In this document: in pieces, positions 1 to 9,823 of the stretch | Position numbering within the stretch: the first letter of the stretch is position 1 | Layout of the letters: every line of letters starts with the position of its first letter | Source of the DNA: Acinetobacter lactucae | GTDB lineage: Bacteria; Pseudomonadota; Gammaproteobacteria; Pseudomonadales; Moraxellaceae | Direction: 5' to 3' | Length of the DNA stretch: 64,000 nucleotides | Assembly: GCF_013344765.1 (NCBI RefSeq) | Contig: NZ_JABVBF010000001.1 | Coordinates: 1-64,000 of the forward strand | Notes under the pieces: generated by a model | What the model was told of the DNA's origin: nothing | What the model saw: the letters and a program-made list of their open reading frames with translations, nothing else | Databases searched by the model: none | Made by a program: the position numbers and the translations under genes

Positions 1-119
1 TAATATAAAATTGTTAAGTTTTGGTTCGTGGAATTTATTTTAGCAATTGAATGCAAAATTGGAATAAAAATAAGACCTATAACTTAACTATAAGAAAAAC
101 TTTTTTACTGAGAATCATT

Positions 120-983
120 ATGTCAAAAAAATTTGAAGACTTTAATAATCCAAGAGAAAAAGCATTGCAGGGGATGAGAAATAGTATTCCTGCAAAACAG
201 TGGGAAGAAAATTTACAATTTCTCCAACAGCTTAGACGTAAAATTGCGGAATTACCCGTTTCTAAACATCCTGCAATTGAAGTATTAAATAATGGATATC
301 TCGATAAGAAAAGTTTGACTCATATTCATTTAGAATACCGTCATGCAATTGTACAGATTTTTACTGATGCTTTATTACAAGCACAGTTTCAAACAAAACA
401 ACTGGAACCAAAACTTCATTCTGGAGCTAAAATGTTTCCACGTGTATTGTTAAGTTTAAATATACTTGATGAATTTGGTTTTCGTCCCGGTTTAGGGAAA
501 GATAATTATTATTTAGGGAATCCTGAATATGCTCATTATCCATTATATGAAGATTTACTTAATGATTATGGTTTAACCGAGCTTGATCGTCGTAACTTTA
601 AGCCATCAAAAATTTCAGATCAGGTGAGATCATTCTTAGAATCTTCTTATGATAGCTATATTAACGTCGTAGCATTGTTGGCTGTTGCAGAGGAAGAGGT
701 TATTCTTTTCAGTCCTCCATTACGTCAAGCGACTAAATTCGTAAATATTGATGTTGAAGGTGGGGGGTATTACCATGTACATGGTGTATCCACGGATGAA
801 ACATCTGAGGCTGCTGATGATGACCATCAAGATGACCTTTGGTTTGCGTTAGCACAGGCGATTACAAAAGAGGATTACGAAAGCTTAACTAAGCTATGTA
901 TTGAATATTGTGCGTTATGGAATGAGTTCTGGGATGCACAAATTGCCGATGTTCAGTTTATTGAAGAAAAGAAACTGGCATAA
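120..983 (+). CDS. Heme-oxygenase-like (TENA/iron-containing redox enzyme-like) protein, function unknown
   Basis: 287-residue soluble protein with no signal peptide. I chose the ATG at 120 because a TGAGA box lies just upstream; an in-frame earlier start would add 23 poorly folded-looking residues. The middle contains GNPEYAHYPLYEDLL, and the second half has YYHVHGVSTDETSEA followed by DDDHQDDLW. This E/H and D..H spacing resembles helical heme-oxygenase-like diiron or TENA-type proteins, which bind metals or cofactors. The substrate cannot be deduced. It is monocistronic, with a terminator at 1005-1036. The fold call is inference from motif spacing; a purely structural or unrelated helical protein remains possible. 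Confidence 0.55.
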   Translation: MSKKFEDFNNPREKALQGMRNSIPAKQWEENLQFLQQLRRKIAELPVSKHPAIEVLNNGYLDKKSLTHIHLEYRHAIVQIFTDALLQAQFQTKQLEPKLHSGAKMFPRVLLSLNILDEFGFRPGLGKDNYYLGNPEYAHYPLYEDLLNDYGLTELDRRNFKPSKISDQVRSFLESSYDSYINVVALLAVAEEEVILFSPPLRQATKFVNIDVEGGGYYHVHGVSTDETSEAADDDHQDDLWFALAQAITKEDYESLTKLCIEYCALWNEFWDAQIADVQFIEEKKLA

Positions 984-1004
984 GATATTCTGCTAAGTCC
1001 GAAG

Positions 1005-1036
1005 AAAGCCCATCTATAGAACAGGTGGGCTTTTTT
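1005..1036 (+). terminator. Intrinsic terminator after the heme-oxygenase-like gene
   Basis: AAAGCCCATCT pairs with AGGTGGGCTTT (one T-G wobble) and is followed by a run of six T. It lies 22 bases after the stop codon at 983. Confidence 0.8.
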
Positions 1037-1214
1037 AATTATAAAATTTCTAAGATGCTAAGACATTCTCAAAAAATATCTAAAAAGCTTATGAGTAGCT
1101 CATGGCTTATCAACAATCATTAAACACTTCTATAAATCTGCTACAATTACGCCAATTTTTATTTTGATCGACTTTAGGTCTTTGGCACTGCAATCTCCGC
1201 AGTAGGTGTATTTC

Positions 1215-2807
1215 ATGAGTTTTAAAGATGAGTTAGCGGCACAGGTTGCTCAACGCCGCACATTTGCCATCATTTCCCACCCCGATGCAGGTAAAACCAC
1301 CATGACAGAAAAATTACTGTTATGGGGTAAAGCAATTCAGGTTGCAGGGATGGTAAAAAGCCGTAAATCTGATCGCGCAGCTACATCTGACTGGATGGAA
1401 ATGGAAAAAGAGCGTGGAATTTCCATTACCACTTCTGTTATGCAGTTCCCTTACAAAGGTCATACCATTAACTTACTTGATACACCGGGACATGAAGACT
1501 TCTCTGAAGATACTTATCGTACCCTAACCGCAGTTGACTCGGCGTTAATGGTAATTGATGGTGCAAAAGGTGTCGAAGAACGTACCATCAAATTAATGGA
1601 AGTTTGTCGTATGCGCGACACTCCTATTATTTCATTTGTAAACAAGATGGACCGTGAGATTCGTGAACCACTTGAGTTACTGGATGAAATTGAAAATGTC
1701 CTTAATATTCGTTGTGTACCCATTACATGGCCATTAGGGATGGGACGTGATTTTGCTGGTGTATACAATATTCTTGAAAATAAATTGTATGTCTACAAAG
1801 CAGGTTTTGGTTCCACCATTACAGATATTGAAGTGCGCGATGGTTATGACCATGCAGATATCCGTGAAAAAGTAGGTGAGCTGGCTTGGGCGTCTTTTGA
1901 AGAGTCACTTGAGCTCGTACAAATGGCGAACGAACCTTTAGACCGTGAATTATTTTTAGAAGGTAAACAAACTCCCGTCCTATTTGGTACGGCATTAGGT
2001 AACTTCGGTGTTGACCATGTGTTAGATGCATTTATGAATTGGGCGCCAGAACCTAAAGCACATCCAACACAAGAGCGTGTTGTGGATGCGAAAGAAGAAG
2101 GTTTTTCTGGTTTCGTTTTTAAAATTCAAGCAAACATGGACCCGAAACACCGTGACCGTATTGCCTTTATGCGTATTTGCTCAGGTAAATACGAGAAAGG
2201 TTTGAAAATGAATCATGTACGTATCGGTAAAGATGTTCGTATTAGTGATGCATTGACATTCCTTGCGGGTGAACGTGAACACTTAGAAGAAGCGTGGCCA
2301 GGCGATATTATTGGTTTGCATAACCATGGCACAATTCAAATTGGTGATACTTTCACAAGTGGTGAAGATCTACATTTCACAGGTATTCCTCACTTCGCAC
2401 CAGAGATGTTCCGTCGTGTGCGTTTGAAAGATCCATTAAAGTCAAAACAATTGCAAAAAGGTTTGAAAGAGTTGTCTGAAGAAGGCGCAACTCAGGTGTT
2501 TATGCCACAAATTAGCAATGATTTGATTGTGGGTGCAGTGGGTGTGCTTCAGTTTGATGTAGTTGCTTACCGTTTAAAAGAAGAATATAAAGTTGACTGT
2601 GTTTATGAGCCTGTAAGTGTTAATACAGTTCGTTGGATTCATTGTGATGATGACAAGATTCTCAATGAATTTAAGAAAAAAGCACATGATCAGCTTTCTA
2701 TTGATGGCGGCGGTCACTTAACTTATCTTGCACCTAGTCGTGTGAACTTGCAGATTATGCAAGAGCGTTGGCCTGATATTCAGTTCCGTAACACACGTGA
2801 ACACTAA
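1215..2807 (+). CDS. prfC: Peptide chain release factor 3 (RF3)
   Basis: 530-residue translational GTPase that recycles RF1/RF2 from the ribosome after peptide release. The P-loop region reads [15 protein letters not shown] near residue 25, DTPGHEDF is the G3 motif, and FVNKMDRE is the G4 motif. The C-terminal half carries the EF-G-like domains II and III. Length matches the family (about 529). The ATG at 1215 gives the standard [11 protein letters not shown] start; an in-frame GTG at 1206 is less likely. It appears to be a single-gene unit closed by the hairpin at 2825-2852. Confidence 0.96.
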   Translation: MSFKDELAAQVAQRRTFAIISHPDAGKTTMTEKLLLWGKAIQVAGMVKSRKSDRAATSDWMEMEKERGISITTSVMQFPYKGHTINLLDTPGHEDFSEDTYRTLTAVDSALMVIDGAKGVEERTIKLMEVCRMRDTPIISFVNKMDREIREPLELLDEIENVLNIRCVPITWPLGMGRDFAGVYNILENKLYVYKAGFGSTITDIEVRDGYDHADIREKVGELAWASFEESLELVQMANEPLDRELFLEGKQTPVLFGTALGNFGVDHVLDAFMNWAPEPKAHPTQERVVDAKEEGFSGFVFKIQANMDPKHRDRIAFMRICSGKYEKGLKMNHVRIGKDVRISDALTFLAGEREHLEEAWPGDIIGLHNHGTIQIGDTFTSGEDLHFTGIPHFAPEMFRRVRLKDPLKSKQLQKGLKELSEEGATQVFMPQISNDLIVGAVGVLQFDVVAYRLKEEYKVDCVYEPVSVNTVRWIHCDDDKILNEFKKKAHDQLSIDGGGHLTYLAPSRVNLQIMQERWPDIQFRNTREH

Positions 2808-2824
2808 TCTTTAAGGTTTGACAG

Positions 2825-2852
2825 ACAGCTTCGAAAAGAAGCTGTTTTGTTT
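2825..2852 (+). terminator. Intrinsic terminator of prfC
   Basis: Perfect 8-bp stem ACAGCTTC / GAAGCTGT with loop GAAAA, followed by TTTGTTTT. It sits 18 bases after the prfC stop. Confidence 0.8.
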
Positions 2853-2876
2853 TGAAAAATAAGAAAGGATGATGAA

Positions 2877-3719
2877 ATGAATTTGAATAGAAAGACATTT
2901 ATTGCACTTTTAGTTGCGGTAATCATATTAATTTTGGCGATTTGTCTTTTTGTCTGGAAAAGTACCCAACCTTCATCATCCTCTCAAGTCAAATCAGCTT
3001 CTACCCAAGCTCAAAATATTGAAAAAGCCGAAGTACTACCATTTCTTAACATACAACAAGTAAAAGCTGATTATGCTTTGCCATTTTGTGAGAAGAAGAA
3101 TTGTATTGATGTCGATATTCAAACAATAAAGACTCAAGATGCATGGCTAAATGATTGGATTGCGAAAAGTCAGGCTAAGGTAATTCAAGACCAAATTGAT
3201 TTGAAAAAAGACTTAAGCTTGCAGCAAGCTATTAATGCCTATGTTAAAAAGTCTGATGAATGGCAAGATAAATATTCAAAAAATCGGGCTTACGAATTGC
3301 ATCTTCATACCCGTATTGCGTCACAGCGTAACCAATATGTTTTATTACAATTAGGGCTTGATACCAAGCAAGAAGAGCTCACAATTAAAGATCGTTATTA
3401 CTTTTTTGTTGCCGACCGAAAACTGCATAAAAGCTTAACTTTGTTAGATGTTTTAAAGAAGGATCAGCAAACAGCTGTGCATCAAATGGTGCAGGTGGCC
3501 TATCAAGATTGGTTAAAAAAGCAGACCGTTGACATAAAGAAAGAAGCACCAAAAACTTTATATTGGGGACAAGCAGATTGGTTCTTTGATGGTGAAGGGG
3601 TTGGCTTACATTATCAGGCAAACCAGATTACTAAAGAAGCTCCACAGCTGGATATTTATTTATCTAGAGAACAGACCAAAAAAATATTACAACCCGAGGT
3701 TTATGAACAAATGTTTTAA
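2877..3719 (+). CDS. Membrane-anchored periplasmic protein, unknown function
   Basis: 280 residues. Residues about 8-28 are one hydrophobic segment (ALLVAVIILILAICLFVW) after a short basic N-terminus, so the protein is probably anchored with the rest in the periplasm. A Ser/Thr-rich linker follows. Around residue 70 it has LPFCEKKNC, a C-x4-C motif that is matched by LPDCDGKTC in the next gene, so the two look like diverged tandem paralogues. The RBS is AAAGGATG just before the ATG. I recognise no catalytic motif. The C-terminal half (DGEGVGLHYQANQIT) loosely resembles the RsiV/DUF3298-type domain of its neighbour. Confidence 0.8.
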   Translation: MNLNRKTFIALLVAVIILILAICLFVWKSTQPSSSSQVKSASTQAQNIEKAEVLPFLNIQQVKADYALPFCEKKNCIDVDIQTIKTQDAWLNDWIAKSQAKVIQDQIDLKKDLSLQQAINAYVKKSDEWQDKYSKNRAYELHLHTRIASQRNQYVLLQLGLDTKQEELTIKDRYYFFVADRKLHKSLTLLDVLKKDQQTAVHQMVQVAYQDWLKKQTVDIKKEAPKTLYWGQADWFFDGEGVGLHYQANQITKEAPQLDIYLSREQTKKILQPEVYEQMF

Positions 3720-3806
3720 GATGGTAGCAGAATTTGCAACCTCTATTTATATGCGCTAATTTCTTAGAAAGGCATAGCGTAATCTCCTTCGAATAAAAGG
3801 CAAAAT

Positions 3807-4751
3807 ATGATGTTATCTTCTAAAGCTTCACTGCGATTAACTTTGCTTGCTTCTGCTATATTTTTGGCAGCATGCCAACCTAAAGCTGATCCTAAGGATT
3901 CTCAAGAGCAGCAGAAACCAGCAGTTGAGGAACAAAAGCCAGTAGAGTTGACTTTGAAGGGTGAAACAATTCCTAGTAAGGTGGTTTTACCTGATTGTGA
4001 TGGTAAAACTTGTCCAGAATTTACGGTAGAGCGCTTACAGAGTAATTTTCCTTTTATTGACAAAATTATAGATCAACAAATCTTAAATACATTAAATCAA
4101 ATTTTAGAAATTGCTGAACCTGATGCTAAGGGCGCACAAATGGAACAAAAAACAGAAGCTTCGGCGGCTGCGGGTGCAGAGCAAAAAAATAGCTTTGATG
4201 CGCAGGTACAACGTTATGCAAATTCATTTATTGATCTAGATAATGAGTTAAAAGCTTTAAGTAGTAGTCATCAGATTAATCTTTTAGTTAAACCTAAGAT
4301 TTTGCAGGCTCAAGGCAAAGTGGTCACCGTGGTGCTTAATAGTAGTAGTTATTTAGGTGGGGCTCATGGCTCTGCCGCACAGCATTACTATAATTTCGAT
4401 TTAAAAGAGCAAAAACAGGTTGAGCTTAAAGACTTGTTGCTTCCACAGAAAAAAGCTGCATTAGAAAAGTTAGCGCATGAAGCCTTTAAGACTTGGGTGA
4501 CTGATTCAAAACTTGCTGATAATGTTGCTGACTATGAGCAGGCGTGGCCGTTTAAATTATCTAATAACTTCTTGTTAGGTGAGCAAGGTTTAATCCTTCA
4601 ATACGGCGAGTATGAAATTGGACCATACGTGGTTGGACTCCCTCGATTAGTCATTCCTTATGACCAATTACAGGATGTGTTAAAAGAAGAATATTTGCCA
4701 CAGCCTAAAGTTAAGCCAGCTTCGGCGCCAGTTGCAAAAAGTGCTGGCTAA
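3807..4751 (+). CDS. Lipoprotein with RsiV/DUF3298-like domain
   Basis: 314 residues starting with a lipoprotein signal peptide; the lipobox is LAAC with the modified Cys at about residue 23. A Glu/Lys/Gln-rich linker follows. The body contains LPDCDGKTC, then YLGGAHGSAAQHYYNFDL and ILQYGEYEIGPYVVGLPRLVIPY, which together are the signature of the RsiV C-terminal/DUF3298 family. RsiV of Bacillus binds lysozyme, but most proteobacterial members are uncharacterised. An adjacent ATG at 3810 is an equally possible start. It overlaps the tatD start codon by one base (TAATG), so the two are probably translationally coupled. Confidence 0.85.
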   Translation: MMLSSKASLRLTLLASAIFLAACQPKADPKDSQEQQKPAVEEQKPVELTLKGETIPSKVVLPDCDGKTCPEFTVERLQSNFPFIDKIIDQQILNTLNQILEIAEPDAKGAQMEQKTEASAAAGAEQKNSFDAQVQRYANSFIDLDNELKALSSSHQINLLVKPKILQAQGKVVTVVLNSSSYLGGAHGSAAQHYYNFDLKEQKQVELKDLLLPQKKAALEKLAHEAFKTWVTDSKLADNVADYEQAWPFKLSNNFLLGEQGLILQYGEYEIGPYVVGLPRLVIPYDQLQDVLKEEYLPQPKVKPASAPVAKSAG

Positions 4752-5563
4752 TGCGTCTGTTTGATACTCATACGCATTTCGATGTTGCCGATTTTGATGA
4801 AGATCGGCAGCAGTTAGCGCTTAATGCTAAAAAAGCTGGAGTTGATGCACTGATTTTAATTGGTTTTGTGCAGTCACGTTTTGATGAATTATTACAAACA
4901 CATCATCAGTTAAATAACTGGGAAAATGTCCCCACTTCATATTTAGCACCAGGCTTACATCCGTTTTATATTGAGCAGCATCAACCTGAGCATGTTTCTC
5001 ATCTTGAACACATCTTGCAGCAACAGGACTGCGTAGCTGTAGGTGAAATTGGTTTAGATACTTTCTTAAAAGAACATAAGCAGCCAGATGTATATGCAAA
5101 GCAAAAACAATATTTTGCAGCTCAGTTAGAGCTGGCAACCCAATATCAGAAACCAGTACTGCTTCATATTAGAAAAGCACATGGTGATGTGTTGGCAATA
5201 TTAAAAGCTCAAAAATTTAAATTTGGCGGAATTGCTCATGCATTTAGTGGTGGGGTAGAAGAGGCAAAAGGTCTTATTAAGCTTGGTTTTAAAATTGGTG
5301 TGACGGGGCAGATTACCAACCCGAACGCAAAAAAACTTCATACGGTTGTGCAGGCTATAGGTGCAGAGCATTTGGTGATTGAAACAGATTGTCCAGATAT
5401 GACACCGCTTTGCTGTCAAACCTCAACAGAGCAGCGTACTCGTAATACCCCTGTTAATTTGCCTTATGTTTTACAAAGTTTGGCTGAAAATTTAAATATG
5501 CCAGAGTCGGATTTGGCTGAGTTGCTGTGGAAAAACTCTCTTACTGCATTGAAATTATCGTAA
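4751..5563 (+). CDS. TatD family metal-dependent deoxyribonuclease
   Basis: 270 residues, a TIM-barrel hydrolase of the TatD type. The metal-binding FDTHTHFDV is at residues 4-12, VGEIGLD is the Glu strand, LHIRKAH supplies further His ligands, and IETDCPDMTP carries the C-terminal Asp. Family members are cytoplasmic 3'-5' exonucleases acting on DNA during repair or turnover. The ATG overlaps the upstream lipoprotein stop. Which TatD paralogue this is (TatD, YcfH or YjjV type) cannot be fixed; the short linear arrangement and CCQTSTEQRTRNTP tail fit YjjV-like proteins. Confidence 0.88.
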   Translation: MRLFDTHTHFDVADFDEDRQQLALNAKKAGVDALILIGFVQSRFDELLQTHHQLNNWENVPTSYLAPGLHPFYIEQHQPEHVSHLEHILQQQDCVAVGEIGLDTFLKEHKQPDVYAKQKQYFAAQLELATQYQKPVLLHIRKAHGDVLAILKAQKFKFGGIAHAFSGGVEEAKGLIKLGFKIGVTGQITNPNAKKLHTVVQAIGAEHLVIETDCPDMTPLCCQTSTEQRTRNTPVNLPYVLQSLAENLNMPESDLAELLWKNSLTALKLS

Positions 5564-5687
5564 TAAAAATCAAAGATTAAAAATAGTAACTAAAACAAAA
5601 CACAGCGATTAAAAAAGAAGCTTAAAGTAAGAAAACAACATGTAAAAACGTGAAAAATAACATTGCCAGACATGGGAGGATAACCCA

Positions 5688-8441
5688 ATGGCTAAGTATA
5701 GCAATATCAATAGTTTTAATGCTTTACAGACGCTAACCGTAGGTTCCAGCAATTATCAGATTTTTAGCTTAGCCCAAGCAGAGAAGACGCTAGGGGATAT
5801 TGCCAAACTACCGAAATCTTTAAAAGTATTATTGGAAAACTTATTACGGTTTGAAGACCAAATTAGCGTTAAAACTGAACACATCTATGCCTTAGCAGAA
5901 TGGTTAAAAACCAAAGGCTCTGAACAGGAAATTCAATATCGACCTGCCCGAGTTTTAATGCAGGATTTTACCGGTGTTCCAGCTGTAGTTGATTTGGCTG
6001 CAATGCGTGCTGCAATGGCACAAGCGGGTGGAGATCCTGAAAAAATTAATCCGTTATCACCTGTAGACTTAGTAATTGACCACTCTGTGATGGTGGATCA
6101 TTTTGCTGATGATCATGCCTTTGAAGAAAACGTTCAAATTGAAATGCAACGTAATGGTGAGCGATATCAATTTTTACGTTGGGGGCAATCTGCATTTAAT
6201 AACTTTAGTGTAGTGCCACCGGGTACGGGGATTTGCCATCAGGTCAATTTAGAATATTTGGCTCAAGCGGTGTGGCTAGGCGAAGATAATGGTCAGACTT
6301 TTGCTTTTCCAGATACTTTAGTGGGTACAGACTCACATACCACCATGATTAATGGTTTAGGGGTTTTGGGCTGGGGTGTAGGGGGTATTGAGGCCGAAGC
6401 AGCTATGTTGGGTCAACCCATTTCTATGCTGATTCCTGAGGTTATTGGTTTTAAACTGACTGGCAAATTACAAGAAGGGATTACTGCAACTGATTTGGTG
6501 CTGACCATTACTCAAATGCTTCGTCAAAAAGGTGTCGTGGGTAAATTTGTTGAGTTTTATGGAGATGGCTTAGCCGATTTACCTCTTGCTGATCGTGCAA
6601 CCATTGCCAACATGGCACCAGAGTATGGTGCGACTTGTGGCTTCTTCCCGATTGATGAAGTGACATTAGGATATTTGAGATTAACTGGTCGTCAAAGTGA
6701 CCGTATTGAACTAGTCAAAGCATATAGCAAAGCACAAGGTTTATGGCGAAATGCAGGTGATGAACCTGTTTTTACAGACACTTTAAGTCTTGATATGAGC
6801 ACGGTTCAGGCAAGTTTGGCAGGTCCAAAACGTCCACAAGACCGAGTGCTTTTATCAGAAGTACCTAAAACCTTTAATGCACTCATGGAATTAACGCTTA
6901 AACCAGCGAAAGAAGCTAAAGAGCGTTTAGAAAATGAAGGCGGTGGTACTGCTGTCGAGGCAAAAAAAGCAAATATTCAACATGAAAGTCCATCTTGCGT
7001 GATTGAAGGAAAAGAATATCCATTAAATCATGGGGATGTTGTTATTTCAGCCATCACTTCTTGTACCAATACCTCTAACCCGAGTGTAATGCTGGCGGCG
7101 GGGTTACTTGCTAAAAAAGCAATTGAAAAAGGTTTGCAGCGTAAACCATGGGTGAAAAGCTCTCTTGCACCAGGTTCTAAAGTCGTGACTGATTATTTGT
7201 TGGCTGCTGGGCTTACGCCGTATTTAGATGAATTGGGATATAACTTGGTGGGGTATGGCTGTACAACCTGTATTGGTAACTCAGGTCCATTACCAGAGCC
7301 AGTCGAAGATGCAATTCAATGCCATGATTTAAATGTCGCATCTGTACTTTCTGGTAACCGTAATTTTGAAGGACGTGTGCATCCATTAGTTAAAACTAAT
7401 TGGTTAGCTTCTCCACCTCTTGTTGTGGCTTATGGCTTGGTGGGTAATATTCGTACCGATTTGACTACGCAACCTATTGGGCAAGGTAAAGATGGGCAAC
7501 CTGTCTATTTAAAAGATATTTGGCCAAGTCAGGCAGAAATTGATGAAGTCTTGCAAAAAGTAAATACAGACATGTTCCACAAAGAATATGCGGCTGTGTT
7601 TGATGGTGATGCGACATGGCAAGCGATTCAGATTCCAAAAAGTAAAACTTATGAATGGGCTGATGATTCGACTTATATCCGTCATCCGCCATTCTTTGAG
7701 GGCATTGGCGAACCACCAAAACCAATTAAAAATATTGAACAAGCAAATATCTTGGCAGTGCTGGGTGATTCGGTAACGACTGACCATATTTCACCGGCAG
7801 GCAATATCAAAAAAGACAGTCCAGCAGGTCGATATTTACAAGAGCAAGGTGTTGAGCCAAAAGACTTTAACTCCTACGGTTCTCGACGCGGTAATCATGA
7901 AGTCATGATGCGAGGTACTTTTGCCAATATTCGTATTAAAAACGAGATGCTTGGTGGTGAAGAGGGTGGTAATACCATTCATGTACCAAGTGGTGAAAAG
8001 CTCGCTATTTATGATGCTGCAATGCGTTACCAACAAGAACATACACCGCTTGTGATTATTGCTGGTAAAGAATATGGAACAGGTTCTTCACGTGACTGGG
8101 CAGCCAAAGGAACAAATTTATTAGGCGTAAAGGCTGTCATTGCCGAAAGTTTTGAGCGTATTCATCGTTCAAACTTGGTAGGTATGGGAGTGTTGCCATT
8201 ACAGTTTGTTGATGGACAAACTCGACAGTCGCTCAACTTAACTGGTCATGAGGTGATATCAATTCGAGGTTTATCCGATGGGATTGAACCTCATCAAATT
8301 CTTGAAGTTGATGTAAAAGGGCCAAATGGAGTCGCCAGCCACTTTAATGTGTTATGTCGAATTGATACGTTAAATGAGGTTGAGTACTTTAAGGCGGGTG
8401 GTATTTTGCATTATGTACTGCGGAATTTGATTGCATCATAA
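5688..8441 (+). CDS. acnA: Aconitate hydratase A
   Basis: 917 residues, the monomeric aconitase A/IRP-type length. It isomerises citrate to isocitrate in the TCA cycle. The [4Fe-4S] ligands are visible: Cys459 in SCTNTSNPS, and Cys525 and Cys528 in [12 protein letters not shown]. The swivel-domain signature [16 protein letters not shown] is near residue 790. A strong GGGAGGA RBS precedes the ATG. AcnA-type enzymes are typically the more oxidation-stable aconitase. It stands alone, with 124 bases of AT-rich upstream sequence and a structured repeat-like element downstream. Confidence 0.97.
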   Translation: MAKYSNINSFNALQTLTVGSSNYQIFSLAQAEKTLGDIAKLPKSLKVLLENLLRFEDQISVKTEHIYALAEWLKTKGSEQEIQYRPARVLMQDFTGVPAVVDLAAMRAAMAQAGGDPEKINPLSPVDLVIDHSVMVDHFADDHAFEENVQIEMQRNGERYQFLRWGQSAFNNFSVVPPGTGICHQVNLEYLAQAVWLGEDNGQTFAFPDTLVGTDSHTTMINGLGVLGWGVGGIEAEAAMLGQPISMLIPEVIGFKLTGKLQEGITATDLVLTITQMLRQKGVVGKFVEFYGDGLADLPLADRATIANMAPEYGATCGFFPIDEVTLGYLRLTGRQSDRIELVKAYSKAQGLWRNAGDEPVFTDTLSLDMSTVQASLAGPKRPQDRVLLSEVPKTFNALMELTLKPAKEAKERLENEGGGTAVEAKKANIQHESPSCVIEGKEYPLNHGDVVISAITSCTNTSNPSVMLAAGLLAKKAIEKGLQRKPWVKSSLAPGSKVVTDYLLAAGLTPYLDELGYNLVGYGCTTCIGNSGPLPEPVEDAIQCHDLNVASVLSGNRNFEGRVHPLVKTNWLASPPLVVAYGLVGNIRTDLTTQPIGQGKDGQPVYLKDIWPSQAEIDEVLQKVNTDMFHKEYAAVFDGDATWQAIQIPKSKTYEWADDSTYIRHPPFFEGIGEPPKPIKNIEQANILAVLGDSVTTDHISPAGNIKKDSPAGRYLQEQGVEPKDFNSYGSRRGNHEVMMRGTFANIRIKNEMLGGEEGGNTIHVPSGEKLAIYDAAMRYQQEHTPLVIIAGKEYGTGSSRDWAAKGTNLLGVKAVIAESFERIHRSNLVGMGVLPLQFVDGQTRQSLNLTGHEVISIRGLSDGIEPHQILEVDVKGPNGVASHFNVLCRIDTLNEVEYFKAGGILHYVLRNLIAS

Positions 8442-8774
8442 ATTGGTTAAGTTTGCATAGCCTTGTAATGAAGGTGCTTTGGCTAATGTTGACTATATAG
8501 GCGTATCCTTACTTTTTTAGGATAAAAAGTAACAAAAATCCTTTGTCGGGCTGACGGTATATCCTTATACCGCAGCCCAACTGAGCGGCATCCATGCCGC
8601 CTGTCACACTAGTAAACAATAGTTTAAATCTTAAGTCGTATAATTTGATTAATAATCATAAGACTTGTCATGAGTTTAAATATCACCATCTCAAGTTTTC
8701 TTTGATCTTAAAATATACTTTCTTCTGAAAAGCAGTAAAATACTCGCCGTGTTTTATATCCCCAAAGAGTAGCA
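8442..8774. repeat. Intergenic region with a three-hairpin, REP/MITE-like element (8509-8600)
   Basis: The 333-base gap between acnA and tcdA has no ORF I trust. It contains three consecutive inverted repeats. The first is TTACTTTTTT / AAAAAGTAA around AGGAT (8509-8532). The second is GGGCTG-A-CGGTATA / TATACCGCAGCCC with loop TCCT (8548-8578), a 13-bp stem with one bulged A. The third is GCGGCAT / ATGCCGC separated by CC (8585-8600). The first could terminate acnA. The compact GC-rich block in AT-rich surroundings suggests a dispersed intergenic element, but I see no second copy in this window. The tcdA promoter must lie in the last 150 bases. Confidence 0.55.
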
Positions 8775-9536
8775 ATGACCGATCTTCAACAAGATGAATA
8801 TGACCGCCGTTTTGCAGGTGTAGCCAAAGTTTATGGTGATTCATCGTTCCAGCACTATGAAAAAAGTCATGTGATGGTGATTGGTATTGGTGGTGTCGGT
8901 AGTTGGGCGGTAGAAGCTTTAGCACGTACGGGTATTGGTGAGATCACATTAGTTGATATGGACGTGGTTGCAGCATCAAATGTGAACCGTCAGCTACCTG
9001 CCATGACATCAACACTGGGCTGTGAAAAAGTTGAGATTATGGCGGAGCGTTGTCGCCAAATTAACCCACGTATTAAAGTTAATATTATTGATGACTTCTT
9101 AACACCTGAGAATGTCACTGAGCTGTTAAACCCTGTACCGGATATTATCTTGGACTGTATTGATGACGTTAAAGCAAAATTGGCTTTAATGCTGCATTGT
9201 CGTTTTAATAAAATTCCTTTGATTGTATCCGGCGGAGCTGGTGGTAAGCTCGATCCACTTAAAATTCGTGTTGCTGATTTATCAAAAACAGAACAGGACC
9301 CGATGTTAGCGAAGCTCCGTAGTCAACTTCGCGCTCGCGGCATCTGTAAAAAGCCAAAAGAGAAATTTGGCATTACTTGTGTTTACTCAATCGATAATCC
9401 ATTTTCTAGTGCAGATGTTTGCCCATCGGCGGGCTTACGTTGCGGTGGCTATGGTTCAGCGGTAGTGGTGACGTCAAGCTTTGCCATGATTGCTGTGGCT
9501 GAAGTTTTGAAGAAACTCGATTTAAAGAAAGTGTAA
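8775..9536 (+). CDS. tcdA: tRNA threonylcarbamoyladenosine dehydratase (TcdA/CsdL)
   Basis: 253 residues, an E1-like ATP-dependent enzyme that cyclises t6A37 to ct6A in ANN-decoding tRNAs. The Rossmann motif GIGGVGSWAVEALARTGIG is near residue 37, followed by LVDMDVVAASNVNRQ, the standard ThiF/MoeB fold signature. The C-terminal half has the TcdA-type TCVYS, and SADVCPSAGLRCGGYGS. Length matches the family. It is monocistronic, and a terminator follows at 9547-9586. Confidence 0.94.
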   Translation: MTDLQQDEYDRRFAGVAKVYGDSSFQHYEKSHVMVIGIGGVGSWAVEALARTGIGEITLVDMDVVAASNVNRQLPAMTSTLGCEKVEIMAERCRQINPRIKVNIIDDFLTPENVTELLNPVPDIILDCIDDVKAKLALMLHCRFNKIPLIVSGGAGGKLDPLKIRVADLSKTEQDPMLAKLRSQLRARGICKKPKEKFGITCVYSIDNPFSSADVCPSAGLRCGGYGSAVVVTSSFAMIAVAEVLKKLDLKKV

Positions 9537-9546
9537 TTTAAATCTT

Positions 9547-9586
9547 AAAAGGCATGCGCTTATGTGAGTGCATGCTTTTTATTTTT
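9547..9586 (+). terminator. Intrinsic terminator of tcdA
   Basis: GCATGC(GC) pairs with (GT)GCATGC around TTATGTGA, flanked by AAAA on the left and TTTTT on the right. It lies 10 bases after the tcdA stop. Confidence 0.7.
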
Positions 9587-9598
9587 GAGGAAAACTAT

Positions 9599-9721
9599 TT
9601 AATCATATAACTCTATGTTGTCGTGTTTGGGCTGTGTTGGGAGTTGTTGATCATAAAATTTAAAGCACCATAAAATTAAAATAACGATAGTAAATATGGC
9701 AAACCCTTTTAAATACTTCAT
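9599..9721 (-). CDS. Small (40-residue) single-span membrane protein ORF
   Basis: Read on the minus strand from the ATG at 9721 to the TAA at 9599. It begins MKYLKG, has a strongly hydrophobic stretch at residues 7-20 (FAIFTIVILILWCF), and ends in a polar tail rich in Gln, Pro, His and Asp. This topology is typical of bacterial small membrane proteins. No clear Shine-Dalgarno is visible. It is transcribed divergently from the LysR gene at 9824, with 102 bases between. It is too short for family assignment and could be a chance ORF; the coherent hydrophobic-then-polar composition favours a real gene. Confidence 0.45.
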   Translation of the reverse strand: MKYLKGFAIFTIVILILWCFKFYDQQLPTQPKHDNIELYD

Positions 9722-9823
9722 GAATAATTCAATCAAGTGAATGGTCTTGATAAAATTCTAGCGAAGGCAACCTATCTAATCTAATATAGAAAATAGACCT
9801 TATGATCTAATTTTGAGATAGAA

